A stretch of 64,000 nucleotides of DNA from Tenebrio molitor (GCF_963966145.1 NC_091046.1:41540001-41604000); one strand, 5' to 3'. Shown: positions 1 to 12,652, counted from the first letter of the stretch. The notes: a model not told the origin generated them from the letters alone. Translations and numbers: made by a program.

Positions 1-241
1 ACATGTGGTATATCGTTGGATTCAGAAAAATAATCTCTTTCAAAATCGGACTAAAAAAATATATCAAGCTATTTGAAAAAACAAAGTTGACTATAATCTG
101 ACCTTGAATGCCTTTCTTTAAAAAAATTAGTCTATGTTGTGCTTATAGTGTTTTTAAAGTGATTTATTTCAGTTTTCGTTTTATTTAAATCGAGCGATAA
201 ATAACGGAGATATGGCCTGCGGCGTTTTTTAGGACGCACCC

Positions 242-473
242 TGTATGTTCCTGATGATGTCCTGGAAGAGGCAAGTGCCGCGAGTTACCAAATGTTGCCT
301 AAAAAATCAACACTACTTTATCAGAAAGAACTTGAAAAATTTACGAGGGAATGAAAACCAATGAGCGAATGACAGTGAGCGAAAAAGGATGAGCGAAAGT
401 GAAGTAAACGAAAGGGAAACCTTCACCCACTGGTAACTATGGATACAGGCTCACTTTCTAGGGAGGTATCGAA
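242..473 (+). repeat. Dispersed repeat, truncated copy A (partner at 44335-44753)
   Basis: About 230 bp match the right two thirds of the element at 44335-44753, ending in the same terminus GGGAGGTATCGAA. The left terminus is missing: the copy begins directly after ggacgcaccctgta, which looks like the end of another transposon. Confidence 0.8.
244..354 (+). pseudogene. Tyrosine-recombinase-like (Crypton-type) N-terminal fragment, copy A
   Basis: The frame reads YVPDDVLEEASAASYQMLPK, then KSTLLYQKELEKFTRE and a TGA. The spacing K-S-x(3)-Y-x(3)-[LY]-x-x-F is that of the helical N-terminal domain of Crypton-like tyrosine recombinases common in insect genomes. The second copy at 44507-44626 stops at the same place, so the truncated ORF was spread by the repeat. 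The family name is inference from the short motif. Confidence 0.45.
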
Positions 474-3400
474 CAAATTGAACAAAATATTTTGCCTTAA
501 AACCTTATGGTTTCACAGATTTGGTTTTTCATTTTATTTTCGTATATTTTGTATATTCATTTCAAGAAGATATCGTTAACATTTAATTACAACAAAAAGA
601 AGTTGTCTAACAACTCGGCACAAGTCCTAAATTCATTAATTTAGACAATTGTGTTTTGTTATTAATATTCTTTGTATCTGTCTCCATCCAGTATGATGGT
701 AAGCAAAAGCACACCACTTTATTTCTTATTTAAAAACAATTTACTTTCATTTCTTCTGTGTTTTTTTTAATCAAGTTCAAAAGCTTTGGTACAGAAACAA
801 TCACTTCGCAATCCGTTACCGAAATCGTCACGTATTTGTTAAATTTTTTATTGAACTTTAAGAGAACTTTTTCCTAAACAAGAGCTTTTAATGATGCGTG
901 AAATGATGGTTCACTATTTGTCTTGTCGTCGATCTTACGGCACAAGATGAAACTCTCCCTCAACGTTACTCAAGGGATCTAATCGTAGAAGGGTCCAAAG
1001 CAGACATACATTTTTGTTTCTCTTTTTCATTAAAACAGATATTTGATAAAAATATTCTCAAAACGATATAAGTAATACTTTATTAATTTAATAAAAAACT
1101 AAATTAATTTTTTCTCAACAATAAAAATTTCCATTTTCCATTCTTTCAGAACAATAATCAAGCACTTTAAACATTTTTTTCGGAACTACATACATAATAT
1201 AATAAAACACGCAACAGCTTAAATTATTCATAAAATTTGAACTTGCGATGAAGAAACAAAATATCCCAAGCTCGAAAGCTCAGATACAATAATTCACAAC
1301 TCAACTGACTAACCATTTTTTTTATTGAGATTCGAGTGATTTTTTTCAATTTTAATAAAATACGGTCTTCAAAGGAAAACCTCCTGTTTCTTGACTGGCT
1401 CCATTAATTATCATTTTTTACTGCAGTACACAAAGTATGCCGGTTTTAATCTAAAATCGCACGCTTTTCTTTGTAGAGATTCAAGATATCGTTCAAGGTC
1501 ATTTTTCTGCCGGTATAAATGGTTGCCTGCCTGTTTGGTGACACTTGAATCTCCATAAAGAAAAGCTCGACTGAAACCGTCATAATTTATCTAATTGCTG
1601 TCTTAGATAAGACGAAGCTCTGTCGCACTGGAAAACTTTGTGAAAACTATAACATGACTTGATTAGTGCTTAAAACCCACAAGAAACTTGTAATCTAAAA
1701 ACCTAAAAGTTTTATTATTGACTAAGCTCTCCGGAATTTTTATTGAGCTTTCAGAGGACTTCCTCCGGAACCGAAGCGCCAATTTTTCCATCGATTGTCC
1801 CAATCAAGCGTGAAATGGACAGCTTGATGTTTGCGTTATCATGTCCTAACGTGCTTTGTGGAATTTCCTCGATAAAGCCTCGCTCAACTAAACATCCTTC
1901 GGATATTGCGGAAAGTAAAAATTATCGTTGGAAAACAAACCCACTCAGCAGTCACAACTCTCATCCACGTTTATTTTTGAGAATGTCTGTTGCGCAACCG
2001 GCAATTTTTTTAATCTCGTCCAGCTTGATTTCCATTTTTTTATGTGCTCCTGCGATATGTTACGGCGATAAAGCTAACGACGTGGCCGTCGTAATAAAAT
2101 ATTGAGGTGGCGAAAATAAATTTTAATCGCCGTAGGTAGACCGATCGGAAAAAGTTCCCCGGATCATAAATTCCGCGCCGCGTGCGCTTGTGCCAAATCC
2201 CCGCACGATTAATATTTATTTAACGCTAAGTTATTGCATAATTTGGAGAACATCTTATTTTTAATATGTGCCAGACCGACATAAATAAACAGATTAAACT
2301 GTTTGCAATTTTCTTTTGAGTGGCGGCTTGTTTAGCTTCCGGCGGGTATTTGTTTTTATAATAATTTTTTATGGCTGCAATAATATATTTTTTGACGACA
2401 ATTGGGACCTCGAAAAGTCGCCCGTTAGGGGCACGGCTGGGTAATTTACCAGTTTATTAAAAAAACTTCAATTTAGACGGAAATCCTATCATTGCTCGCA
2501 AAATGTAATTTGATTCGCATCGAAATGTCAGCACGCTGAGAGTATCGGCTCTGGAATTGTACACTCAACTCAGATTGGATTTTGATAAAAATAATGACAA
2601 AAAGATAATTAAATTGGATTTTCTGCGAAGGAAAGAGCACGGTCACGTTCTAATTACCCTCACGTGCATTTTTGTACCCTGTTTATGCTTTAATGGCTCT
2701 AGTGTACATTTCATTGCCATATAAATCATAACAAATGGGGGTGTGCATTATTATTAAAAAACCCCATTTTAGATTTAATTAAAAAATTTATACTGGCTCG
2801 GGACGTGCTGATGAAATCGTAGATTCTAATCTAGATGAAAAAAATCCGTCTAGTAATTGGTTATTTCATGTTTGATTTGCACTTGTCGAGAGCAGAACTG
2901 CATCCACGATTATTTTTCGCTATCCGAATAATCCAGTCGGCACTGGCAGTTGCATAATTAATTTAGTTTTTCACCAGCGGCTTTGTTGCGTCGAACATTT
3001 GCATATTACGTAGTTGAAAATTAGTATCGCGTTATGTGTGTTTTTCAACAGGCGAAGGCAGATTTGGACCCCAAATCGTTGCGTAAATAAAAATCTAAAT
3101 TGCAAATTTCATTTTTCTAATAATACCCAGTTGAGACCGATTTAAAGCAGGCCTGTCGATGTGTTTTCAATATTTGTGGGCGGATTGCAGCTGGGCGGTG
3201 TTTATGACAAAAATCGAGACGACTTTGTGGGGGTGAATCCGGATCCGGGTGGTGCGAAAAGGCATCAATCACGGGAGGTTATCATCGATAAGAAAAAAAA
3301 TCTTGAAGTGAGACATTAATAAAGGCGTTTTGCACGGCATCCGAAAATGATGGATTCGACTTCTCTAATTCTCACATCTGTAAGATGTAGGAATGAGACA

Positions 3401-3750
3401 TATTGACAAGAAAAATTATTTCTTTTCAAAAATATTTGTAAGGTGATAAAAACCTCACCGAAATATAATTTATTGTAAATAACACGGTGTATTTCACGAG
3501 TGGTAATGAGCCGGCGGAATTGAAAATGCAACCCACAATACATTTCCAAAGTGAATTTGGCTATTTTAAGTATTGTTTTAAAATGAAATTTGCAAACATC
3601 AATCATAATGACACCAAAGATTAAACAACACACAATTTTTGTGAAATGACAGGAAAAGTGTGGACTTTTTTGGCCCGAATAGTACATTTTAGATTGGTGA
3701 GATAAATGCTCCATTATAATTATAAATTAAATAATATTTATGGAACTCTT
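474..3750. other. No gene recognised
   Basis: AT-rich unique-looking sequence. The longest frames (1743-2105 +, 3316-3714 -) have no known motif, start or splice context and AT-driven composition; I do not call them. From about 1740 to 3250 the base composition is more even and free of the repeats seen elsewhere, so it could hold regulatory sequence. Confidence 0.5.
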
Positions 3751-3968
3751 TGTTTAAATTGTTTCGTCCAAGAGAAATATCCTTCTCAGTGACTCTAACA
3801 AGGTAAAACAAAAAGTCATAATAAAGAAATATTAAGAAAATATTTAGTTAAATGTTAAGTCATTTTCTGTTGAAATTGTTTCGTCCAGGAGAAATATTTT
3901 TTTACACTGGCTTCAACAAGCCAAACTTCATTACTCATAATAAATAAATATAAAAGAATATTTAGAAG
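3751..3968 (+). repeat. Diverged tandem duplication, about 110-bp unit
   Basis: Two neighbouring units share the landmarks AAATTGTTTCGTCCA, GAGAAATAT, an AACAAG core, TCATAATAAA and AATATTTAG in the same order and spacing (from about 3757 and about 3869). Many substitutions separate them, so the duplication is old. Confidence 0.6.
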
Positions 3969-4810
3969 AGGGTTCAGTCAGTTTTTTACAAAACTTCAAG
4001 AGACTGTTATTTATTGCTCCTTTTATAACTGTAAAAATGATCGAGCTAAGAAATTTTTGGTAACAAATGTTTAAATAAATTTGTAAACAAGCAATCGGTG
4101 GCTTTGTCTTTCTTTCCTAAACGTGGGTCGTCTTTTTCTCTGACAAATGCATCAGATCCATAACCTCACTTTGATGACATTCTCATTTCTTGTGATAAAT
4201 GACAAATTGAAGATTTAAATTTTATATTACATATTTCCTTCGCCGTTTCAACGGTTTCTGAAATACGTATTGGTGGTCGTCCCCTTCTACCATTTCGTTC
4301 CACATTTCGCAATGTATTTGGCAGATGATGAATCTACGCCATAGGTTAGGTAAATAAAAGCAAGCAGCAGGCCACTCGACCACAGATATTTTTGAACACA
4401 CGTTGCTTTCGCGAAACAGTTTTAATTAGCTATCAAAAACAATTTGCTTGCATTTGATACGTTTGTCATGGCATCAACAAAATTTTCCGCAAGTGGAAAT
4501 TATTTTCATGCACGCCCATTGGCCGAAACATTTTTTTAATTACTCTTATCACGAAACTCAAACTGGAAGTTTAACATTTAAGAGAAATACATCTTTGCAA
4601 ATACACAATTAATTAATTACTTACTTAGTATTTTCTTGTAGAATCTCACCTGCACGTCAGTTAGTTTTAGTAAAATTTCGTCTGCAACTCGTGCTTATTT
4701 CCACAACAATAAATGAAGCTCTTGAGATCAGAAAAATTACCCGAAATAATTCATGCACCAGAGAGATTACGAGTGTAACTAAGAATGTTAAATTTTGTGA
4801 GTTTTTTATA

Positions 4811-5420
4811 CAGTGAGCGACAAAAGTATGGAATAAATTCGTTAAAAATTAAACAAAATTTGTTTCAAAAAAATCTTTGGACAGGACAATTTTAATTTAT
4901 AAAAATACATATTTTAATACAAAATAAAATTCCAAGCAGTCATTTGTTATGACGTCATCGATATTTTTTTTTAATGGAAACTCCCTATTTTTTTCTTGAT
5001 TCTGATAGCCCTTTTAATTGTCTAAACGACAGTATAAAAATTTTGTTATCTATTAAAAGTCATTTTCGAAAACGTTTGATTTACCTACTTGAATTTTGGA
5101 CTTGTTTTTGTTCGTTATAAAATTTATTTTTTCCAACTTTATTTTTTTTTCTCAAAAATTTCCTAACGTAAGATAACAAAATTTGTATACTGTCATTTAG
5201 ACAATTAAAAGGGCTATCAGAATCGAGAAAAAAAATAGGGGGTTTCCATTTAAAAAAACTATCGATGACGTCATAACTCAAAAACAAATGACTGCTTGGA
5301 ATTTTCTTTGATACTAAAACATGTATTTTTATAAACTAAATTTGACTTTTCCAAAGATTTTTTTGAAAACAATTTTGTTTAATTTTTAAGGAATTTATTC
5401 CATACTTTTGCCGCTCACTG
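4811..5420. mobile_element. Foldback (palindromic) TA-flanked element
   Basis: The ends are CAGTGAGCGACAAAAGTATG and its complement CATACTTTTGCCGCTCACTG, flanked by TA on both sides (4809-4810, 5421-5422). The arms are about 245 bp each and include a TGACGTCAT-containing stretch in both. A spacer of about 110 bp (about 5060-5165) separates them. The TA target and CAGT-type ends fit Tc1/mariner mobilisation. The frame at 5081-5287 lies inside an arm and is not a gene. Confidence 0.85.
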
Positions 5421-5422
5421 TA

Positions 5423-6272
5423 TGTAAGATTTAATAGGATGCCATTATTCTCTTCCGCTAAATATTTATATTTAAATAAATAAATCTAAAATCAACTCTT
5501 TTTCTTCGAATATTAAGTTTACTTAATAACCATATGATCATTACATAAGTTTGGAATGAGAAATGTTAGTTTTAACAGTTTTTTTTTTAAATTAGTCTTT
5601 TACTGCGTTTTGATAAAACTTCCCTTGACGAAATTAACAAACCAATAGTGCGAAAGGCTCATTAAATAATAATACAGAACTTTATTCTATTTGTATTTAA
5701 TCATGAAAAAATGGAAAATAATTTTCGAAAGTTCATTGTGTACAGTTTTAAATAAGATGTTTTAAACCTCACTAGATACATTATTACGTTGTTAGAAGAC
5801 TGTTAATAGTTATTGGGTATCAAGGCCGAAAAGTGCATCTTTTTCGTCCGAATCTGAGTTTTCTGGTCGAGGCGCAGCCGAGGCGTGAAAACAGGCGAGG
5901 GCTAAAAACAATTTTTGGCAGAGGCGCTTTAGGTGACCGCACGAACTACAAAGCAAAAGACAAATTCATTTTGAATCTACCTCTTTCAAAAGAAATAGAT
6001 AATTTTATTACATAATATGTACTTACATATTAACAATCTTTTTTATAGTATTTGTTATCGGCTTAACAACAAAACTAGAAATTTACTATTTGTAATGCAA
6101 TTAGCAATTATGTACTTATTTACAAAATTTATGGTGACATGACAGGACAATTATCGGTTTTGTCAGTTTCGTTGATAACTTACTAACCAGACGGTCAGCG
6201 TCCGAAAAAGAGTTACATTTCGTCCGCTTGTGAGTACGTAAAATTACCGTTTTCATTAAGGGTTACATTATA
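5423..6272. other. Unassigned repeat-like sequence, no gene
   Basis: AT-rich. Near 5865-5895 it contains the string cgaggcgcagccgaggcg, one of several GAG(G)CG-n-AGC-n-GAG signatures in this window (see findings). No coding sequence recognised. Confidence 0.4.
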
Positions 6273-7115
6273 CAGGGTGATCCAAATTTTTTTTAAAATG
6301 CTCTAGCAACTTTATTTCTTGTCCGATTTCAATAAGCGATATATCAAATGAAAAGGCGTTTAAGGGACTATAAACCGCCATATAAAATTTATTTTTTAAA
6401 GAAGCAGTTTAAGTGGGGTGATATTTAACTTTCTTATTTTAAATTGTGACATATGTTTTTCATTACTTATTTTTAAAGTCACTATTTTTCTAAACATTGC
6501 TGTATAAAAATATTATTTGTTTTTTGAAAAGTCCTGAAGAAATAAAAATGTTTAATAAATAATAATTGAGACATTTTAATGAAAAATCGAATAAAATCAA
6601 GTTGCTTTCTACAGCATTTGTTACGCAAAGAATTTGACAAGTTGTTAAAATTGTATTTCCTCGTAATCGTGAGTAAAAATGAATACCTTTGAAGAAATGA
6701 CCGACATGCTGCAAGCGTATTTTGAGTGTGAAAAAAGTGCACAGGCCGCTGAATTATCAAATTCTTTGTGTAACAAATGCTCTAGCTGACAGGTCTCACA
6801 AAGCAACTTGATTTTAATCGCTTTTTCATTAAAATGACATTTTTATTTCTTAATTTTTTTTCAAAAAACAAATAATACTTTTGTACAGCAATGTTTAGAA
6901 AAATAGGGACTTTAAAAATAAGTAATGAAAAACATATGTCACTACTTAAAATAAGAAAGCTAAATATCACCCCACTTAAACTGCTTCTTTAAAAAATAAA
7001 TATTATATGGCAGTTCATGGTCCCTTAAACGCCTTTTCATTTGATATATCGCTTGCTAAAATCGGACAAGAAATAAAGTTGCTATAGCATTTTAAAAAAA
7101 AATTGGATCACCCTG
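6273..7115. mobile_element. Foldback TA-flanked element enclosing a transposase fragment
   Basis: The ends are CAGGGTGATCCAA and TTGGATCACCCTG with TA on both sides. Arms of roughly 370 bp match each other (for example AGTTTAAGTGGGGTGATATT in the left arm and its complement near 6958-6978). The central 110-120 bp are single copy and code for a transposase N-terminus. The minus-strand frames listed across 6482-6970 are arm sequence, not genes. Confidence 0.85.
6679..6753 (+). pseudogene. DUF4817-like transposase N-terminus fragment
   Basis: From ATG at 6679 the frame reads MNTFEEMTDMLQAYFECEKS and AQAA. This resembles the helix-turn-helix DUF4817 domain that opens many insect mariner-type transposases (pattern E-x(2)-D-M-L-x-x-Y-x-E-x(3)-x-A). 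It is cut off at the right arm of the foldback element, so only about 25 residues survive. Confidence 0.55.
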
Positions 7116-9263
7116 TATTATACCCACACAATATTTTTTTTGAATTTTATTCAGTTTTACTGTTTTATTATTTTTATCTTTTTTCCTACCTTCACAATTT
7201 GTGCATTTCTAAAATATCAATAATATTACTCTCCCCTTAAGAAAAATAAAAGAAAAGTGGATAAGAAATTGATATGAAAGAAAAACAACTGTACTCCAAA
7301 ACATATTCAGTATTTTTTTTTCTTGTTATTGTCTTCTATAAGCAATGCTAATACGGATGGCACAGGTCAAAGAAACACAGTTTTATTATTTTCGTTGGAA
7401 TTGTGCAAATAACCCGAAAAAGTAAAAAAATTAAGAGGACCATTCGGATTCTCGTCCCACCGCTTCACTAAAACTATAACAATCCTTAAGAGGAAGCACT
7501 TTTCGCTCCTTTTTGTCTTGATTATTTTTTCTTGAGCATTTTATTATCTTCCGGGCACACTTTACGCGGTCCAGGTTGTTATAACCTGTTATCACCTACT
7601 GTTTTTATTTCGCCATTTGGTCCGTAAAATTCTAGACACCCATTTGACACCTCCACTCCAATTCCTTTCCTGCGTTTTTAACGCACTCGCCACTACCTCC
7701 AGATGAAATTGCTCCGCATGATGCGGCACATCAACTCCTGTCGTCAGTGGCATCATCAAAATTGCTTTACGTCCACTCACCATGCCAAAACACAGGTTAT
7801 AAAAAATCCAGAAAACACGTTTTACGACCGTCGTTACAAATTCCTCTTATCACGAATATTTTTCACTCTCGGTCTGCGCATCTAATTTGATTTAATTTCA
7901 TTAAGGTTAAGGAAGAAATGGGATTCTATTTTACGCTCCTGAAAGTGTTGGTGGGTGCTGGAAAATAAATTTGTTTCAAGTTTTAATGTGACTTTTGAAA
8001 AATAGCAGTGGCACATAAAAGGAACACCGTGTGTTGTTTAATCCTTGATTAATTTTACATCCCTGGCGAATCTTCCTGGCAAAGGGGTTGTATTTTTACA
8101 TTATGTCGGAGCTGAGGGAATTTTGCTTTTGTTCGGGGCTCACATTAGCATCAATTCTCATAAAAATATTTTTTAAAATTTCACCACCCAAGCTCCACTA
8201 CTTAGTTGAACCCCCGTGGGTGCGTTAATTTCATCAAAATTTCAGTGGTAAGACGGGATGGTGGGTGTATGAACCGCACTTATGATTAATGTAAATTGAT
8301 CTAATACCTCCACTACAGAACAATACCCATCTGCACGCGGAAATCTCCCGGAGTTAACCTTTGGCAACTCGGCAACAGCGTTGTCCACATTTTAACGAAA
8401 TTCCTGGTTGAGATAGAAAGGCATAAAATTCCGTGTTAAATTATCGACGCTTCGTTTATTTAATAGAAAGTCGATACGAACGACATTTTTATTATCCAGA
8501 AAAATGATATTGCATTCTTACAACTGGGGTTTCATCACAGCGATGGATCCGAGCTGGTTTATTACCTTCCAAATTGTAACAACTTTAAACAAAGGATGCG
8601 TGAGGAGCTAGCGTTATGTTTATTTCCATCGCAGCGATGAAATCTAGTGGAAACGGTTATTTAAATAACTGGATCTGGAAATAATACACAAACAATTTGC
8701 AGTTTGAGCTGCACGAAAGAACGGCGGCTATGACAAACGCGCTTTTGAAACAGTGTTTTTCAATTTGCATAGGATACAAGTCACGTCTTTGGGTGACACT
8801 TTGTAAAAGGATCAAGTCGAGGGATCGATAATGGGAAAAGAAAGGAGCTCGAATGCGACTTGGAAATGATTTTATTGAGAATGAAACAGTGATGTTATGG
8901 AAATGAACGTGTCCCGCGACTTTCAAATGTCATTGGTGTTATCAAGGTATTTTCGCGTCAACTGTGTTTGTTAAAGTGCAATCAAACACGAGAGTTGGGT
9001 TGTTGATCATCAAAAGCGCTGATTCTCTGCCATAATTTTTTTTTGTTATTGTTTCATGGTTTTATTGTGCCACAAACTGTTGCATAAATAGTGTGTGTGC
9101 TTTGCGGTAATCGTACAAGGGGAAATGAATTCGATTATGTAATAAAAATTTAAAAATGTATTATCTATTTTTTCTGCTATCTCAGTACCTCTCTGGTTTT
9201 GGGGTCCTTTGGAAATACATAATAGTAAAAACGTCACGTTGACACAATATTTTTCAAAAAGTA
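7116..9263. other. No gene recognised
   Basis: Between two transposons. A minus-strand frame at 7592-7783 (63 codons, GC slightly above the surroundings) has no recognisable motif. The rest is AT-rich and without long repeats I can see. Confidence 0.4.
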
Positions 9264-9504
9264 TCGTGTGTTCCACAAAAAACTCACTCGCAGCAAGCCA
9301 TGACAAAAGTGAAGTATGTCTTAGTACCAGATGTGAAATGAACTACTAAAGTAAATTTATAGGTTATCTGTCATAACTCACAATATGATGAAAATTTGTA
9401 AGAAACAAATGAACTGCTTCCAATGATCCTAAAATCGACATGACCAGTCTATCTATCTCTATAGTCATGGCTTACTGCGAGTGAGTTTTTATTGGAACAC
9501 ACGA
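9264..9504. mobile_element. MITE with about 40-bp terminal inverted repeats, TA target
   Basis: The left end TCGTGTGTTCC...ACTCACTCGCAG.AAGCCATGAC and its complement at the right end match over about 40 bp with few differences. TA lies immediately outside each end (9262-9263, 9505-9506). The interior of about 160 bp has no coding content. Confidence 0.8.
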
Positions 9505-9609
9505 TATGTTCTGAGAAATTTGTAAGTAATAAAATTTATTTAAAAAATCACAATTTATTTATCAATACCTATTAGTCGTCCAACATTGTTAAAACTGATT
9601 CCAGATATA

Positions 9610-10008
9610 CAGTGTCGAATAAAATGATTACATCTAGTTACCTTTGCATTACCCTTGTAAAAATAAGAAATGCCGCTCTACAAAAAAAAAAAGAAAGCCT
9701 ATCCTCAAAATATATATCCAAATTCCAAATGTGATTTATTGCGAAGGGATGATATGAATGCAAAGTTAAGATTGAAATTAAAAAGGAGCTAACAAAAGCA
9801 AGTCACAGCTAGTGTTGAAAGTGGCCACCAACGTTTGTTAATTCAATTTAGTAAATTGTAACAATTGTCAATTCGATTGATGACATTTATTGACAGAACT
9901 AATAGTTCGGACTTCGAAAAAAAAAGTAGAGCGGTACAGGAAAATTTACATGTGCAAAAATTCCAAAGGTAACTAGATGTAACATGTAAATCATTTTATT
10001 CCACACTG
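9610..10008. mobile_element. MITE with about 45-bp terminal inverted repeats, TA target
   Basis: The left end CAGTGTCGAATAAAATGATT, with ACATCTAGTTACCTTTG after it, matches the complement of the right end (CAAAGGTAACTAGATGT...CACACTG). TA flanks both ends. It interrupts or abuts the recombinase-like frame on its right side. Confidence 0.8.
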
Positions 10009-10238
10009 TATATTTTCCATAACCGCCAACGTTGTTCGTACTATGGAATACAATGTTTTCGTTTTTGACTGGCTTGAAAAATAGTCCAGAAGCCAAAATG
10101 ACACGTTCCGTAACTCTTTTGGCATTTCTTTCCGCTACCCATATTTTGAAGGAATCATATTTCTTTTTATACTTACTCCTACATTTTTTCAGTAATAAAT
10201 CCAGTACGCCGTTTTGGCCTTCGACTGCATCGGGCTAA
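9899..10238 (-). pseudogene. Crypton-like tyrosine-recombinase N-terminal domain, fragment
   Basis: The minus-strand frame is open from 10238 to the stop at 9899. It reads LDLLLKKCRSKYKKKYDSFK, then IWVAERNAKRVTERVILASG. K-x-x-S-x-Y-x(3)-Y-x-x-F-x-x-W...VxLA is the pattern of the helical N-terminal (core-binding) domain of Crypton-like tyrosine recombinases in insects. A TAG just upstream of 10238 doubles as an acceptor-like ttag. Downstream the frame runs into the MITE at 9610-10008, so no catalytic domain remains. It could be a transposon relic or a damaged domesticated gene. Confidence 0.5.
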
Positions 10239-10239
10239 G

Positions 10240-11802
10240 ATTTCATCCTCAGAATCACTACCTAATTTTTCAAAAAAGCATACAAATGAGACGAAAGCAC
10301 GGAGAAAAAATGAATTGTTTATAAAACGCAACTTTGGTAACGGCAAATGTGCTTACTATGGTGGTCTAAGTTTGAGAACATTTTATTTGATTTTTCAGGA
10401 TATTTTTCCAAAAAAGTACATAATTATGTGTACACTTCTGGCATAAAGTGTCAGTTCTTTCCTTTTAATGAAGGAAATTATACTTTTTCCTCGCTTGACA
10501 TAGAAATAACTACTGTAGTGCATGATGTTCAGACAATTTTGCAGAAAAGGTTCTATCTATTAACTCAATAAAAATTGTATTAAACATTAAATTTTGGAAA
10601 ATACATTTTTAATATATTTTTTTTTAATTCTTAATATGTACCTATTAACAATTTCAAAGAAAAAATTGAATTTTGTTGTTTGAATGTGAGCGTTATTGGA
10701 TATAATTTATTATTTTATCCTTATTTATTAAAAATTAAGAAAATATTTACTTAATGAAACTATGTGTTCTGTATGAGATTATTGCTGTATTTTGTATTAT
10801 CGGCTATAATATGATATGGTATGATTATTATCCATGATATTATGAGTGAAACTGAGCTGGAGATTTCACGAGTTTGAAGGACGATGATTAATCATACCAC
10901 GTGTTTTCGATGAGACAATATAATGAAAGAAATACAAAATTATTCATTTATTTGTCAAACTGACACATTTATTTCAATCAAAAATCGTAACGACGAAAGT
11001 AAATAAGATAATATTTTTTTTGTTTTTTATTATCGCTGTGATAGCCATGCAACTAAGGACTTTACGCGTTTTCATTGGATCATTCATGTTCACGTGATGC
11101 ATGAATTATATTGTCGTAGAAATAAACTAGGCAAAAATGAATAGGGAACTCCACAATTTTTCTTGGAAAGCAAAATAATTGCTAAGGTGTTGATTATGCT
11201 AGATTCTTGAGCACTCACTCACTTCAACAAAAAATCGCAACACGATCAAAATTAATAATTTTTAAAACCAGAGAAACGCAAACCAAAGCTCTAAAGATGA
11301 AAAATCGCAAATCTAAATGCTTAAACCACTTGACAGCACTGACAGTTTCAAATTTGAAATATAATTTATTTTTCGTGTGGGTTTCATAACAACCAATGAG
11401 AATCAGTGGCGCGAATGTTTCAAGATATTACCAACATAATCTACGAGTATGATAGGTACTTTGTTAATATTTCAATGTTATGGTTTGGGGATTTTGTTAT
11501 CTAAGGATATTTAAAAAACTGCATCAGTGGAGGTAGTCTAGGTATTATTTCAATGAGATACATAAATTTAATTTGAGTTATCGTCTGAACTTGGTGGAGT
11601 TATATCTTCAACATCACTGCAAGAATTACAATTATCATAAATACAATTTAATTGTTTTGAGTTGTCTCATATTTCATCGATCGGTTTTTTCCACTTCAGT
11701 CCTAAAATGAAAGGATATAAACCTACCCAACCCCCAGAATGGTTTCTTAAATTGTACAACAACATGGTTGTTGTCAGCGTTTTCTTCGATTTTGCGTATC
11801 TT
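10240..11802. other. No gene recognised
   Basis: AT-rich. Plus-strand frames near 10347-10571 have no motif. Immediately upstream of the recombinase-like fragment the minus strand reads GSDSEDEILA in another frame, a possible acidic extension of the same relic. Confidence 0.35.
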
Positions 11803-12027
11803 CTATTTGGCTATTGTTATTGCTCCTTCTTCAATTAGAATGGTAGTATTTGCCACTGCAATCTGTTTAATTGCTGGAATTAATTCTTTATCACTTTGAA
11901 TTTGCACAAAAGCCACGAACTCCATTTTGTCGACTGCTTTGCCAAATTTTCTTTTCTTTAACAAAAACTGGAATTGATAAAGTTTTTGTAGGAGCTCCAT
12001 ATCCACACCATAAACTTTAGTTGTCAT
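11803..12027 (-). CDS. Small hypothetical ORF, 74 aa
   Basis: It starts with ATG ACA at 12027, begins MTTKVYGVDMELLQKLYQFQ and stops at 11803-11805. The composition is balanced (Lys, Gln, Ile, Val) rather than the Phe/Tyr/Ile-rich type typical of chance AT-rich frames, and an acceptor-like tattttttag precedes the ATG by about 10 bp. I recognise no family. It may be an exon of an unidentified gene or a transposon-borne ORF. Confidence 0.25.
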   Translation of the reverse strand: MTTKVYGVDMELLQKLYQFQFLLKKRKFGKAVDKMEFVAFVQIQSDKELIPAIKQIAVANTTILIEEGAITIAK

Positions 12028-12230
12028 CTTAAGCTAACCTAAAAAATAATAACAGAGATCCTAACCTCCAATTCAAAAAATCAAGTAGAAAATAATATAA
12101 TCTTAAATTTACTTACTGTTTCAACCAGTTCAATAAATATTCGCTGAGCTGTTTACGCTAGTTTACACCACAGAACGTTTACGCTGTTTACCATAGAACA
12201 ACCACAGTATATTTACCCATGGGATGGGTA

Positions 12231-12599
12231 TAGTTTGTCTCAATTCTAAATTTCCACCACCTGTTGAATTATGTTGGCAAAATGAAAATATTTGTAAATT
12301 GGGGATTCTTATAACCAAAGTTGGCAATATAATTATTTTATAAACATGATTCGAAAACATTAAAATTAATTCATAAGTTTATTTTGCTTTTAGAATTTGA
12401 TTTTCTACCTACTTACATGCTGCATTTAAAAAAAGGTTTTCGTTCTTTTCCTTTATTCTAAAATTTTGAGTTGTAAAAACGGAAATTGACAGATAACCTA
12501 ACAAGTTCAATCTGACGCATTTTTCACCAAAGAGTGTTGCCGGTTGTATTTCCAACGTAGAATGCAGTGTTGGTGGAAATTTAGAATTCAGATAGACTT
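12231..12599. mobile_element. TA-flanked MITE, family B copy 1 (copy 2 at 33770-34066)
   Basis: The terminal repeats TAGTTTGTCTCAATTCTAAA (left) and TTTAGAATTCAGATAGACTT (right) are inverted copies, with TA outside both. The body shares AATTATGTTGGCAAAAT and ATAAACATGATTCGAAAACA with the copy at 33770-34066, which is nested in another element. Confidence 0.85.
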
Positions 12600-12652
12600 T
12601 ACATATATCAATCAGTTTCCAAACTGTAAGAAAGCAATTTGTTTAATAGGTA

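Noticed and set aside
1743..2105. 120-codon plus-strand frame
   Set aside because: Begins with TTG, no family motif; an ATG start gives a shorter, equally unrecognisable peptide.
3316..3714. 132-codon minus-strand frame
   Set aside because: Cys/Phe/Ile/His-rich composition from AT-rich DNA, no motif, no splice or promoter context.
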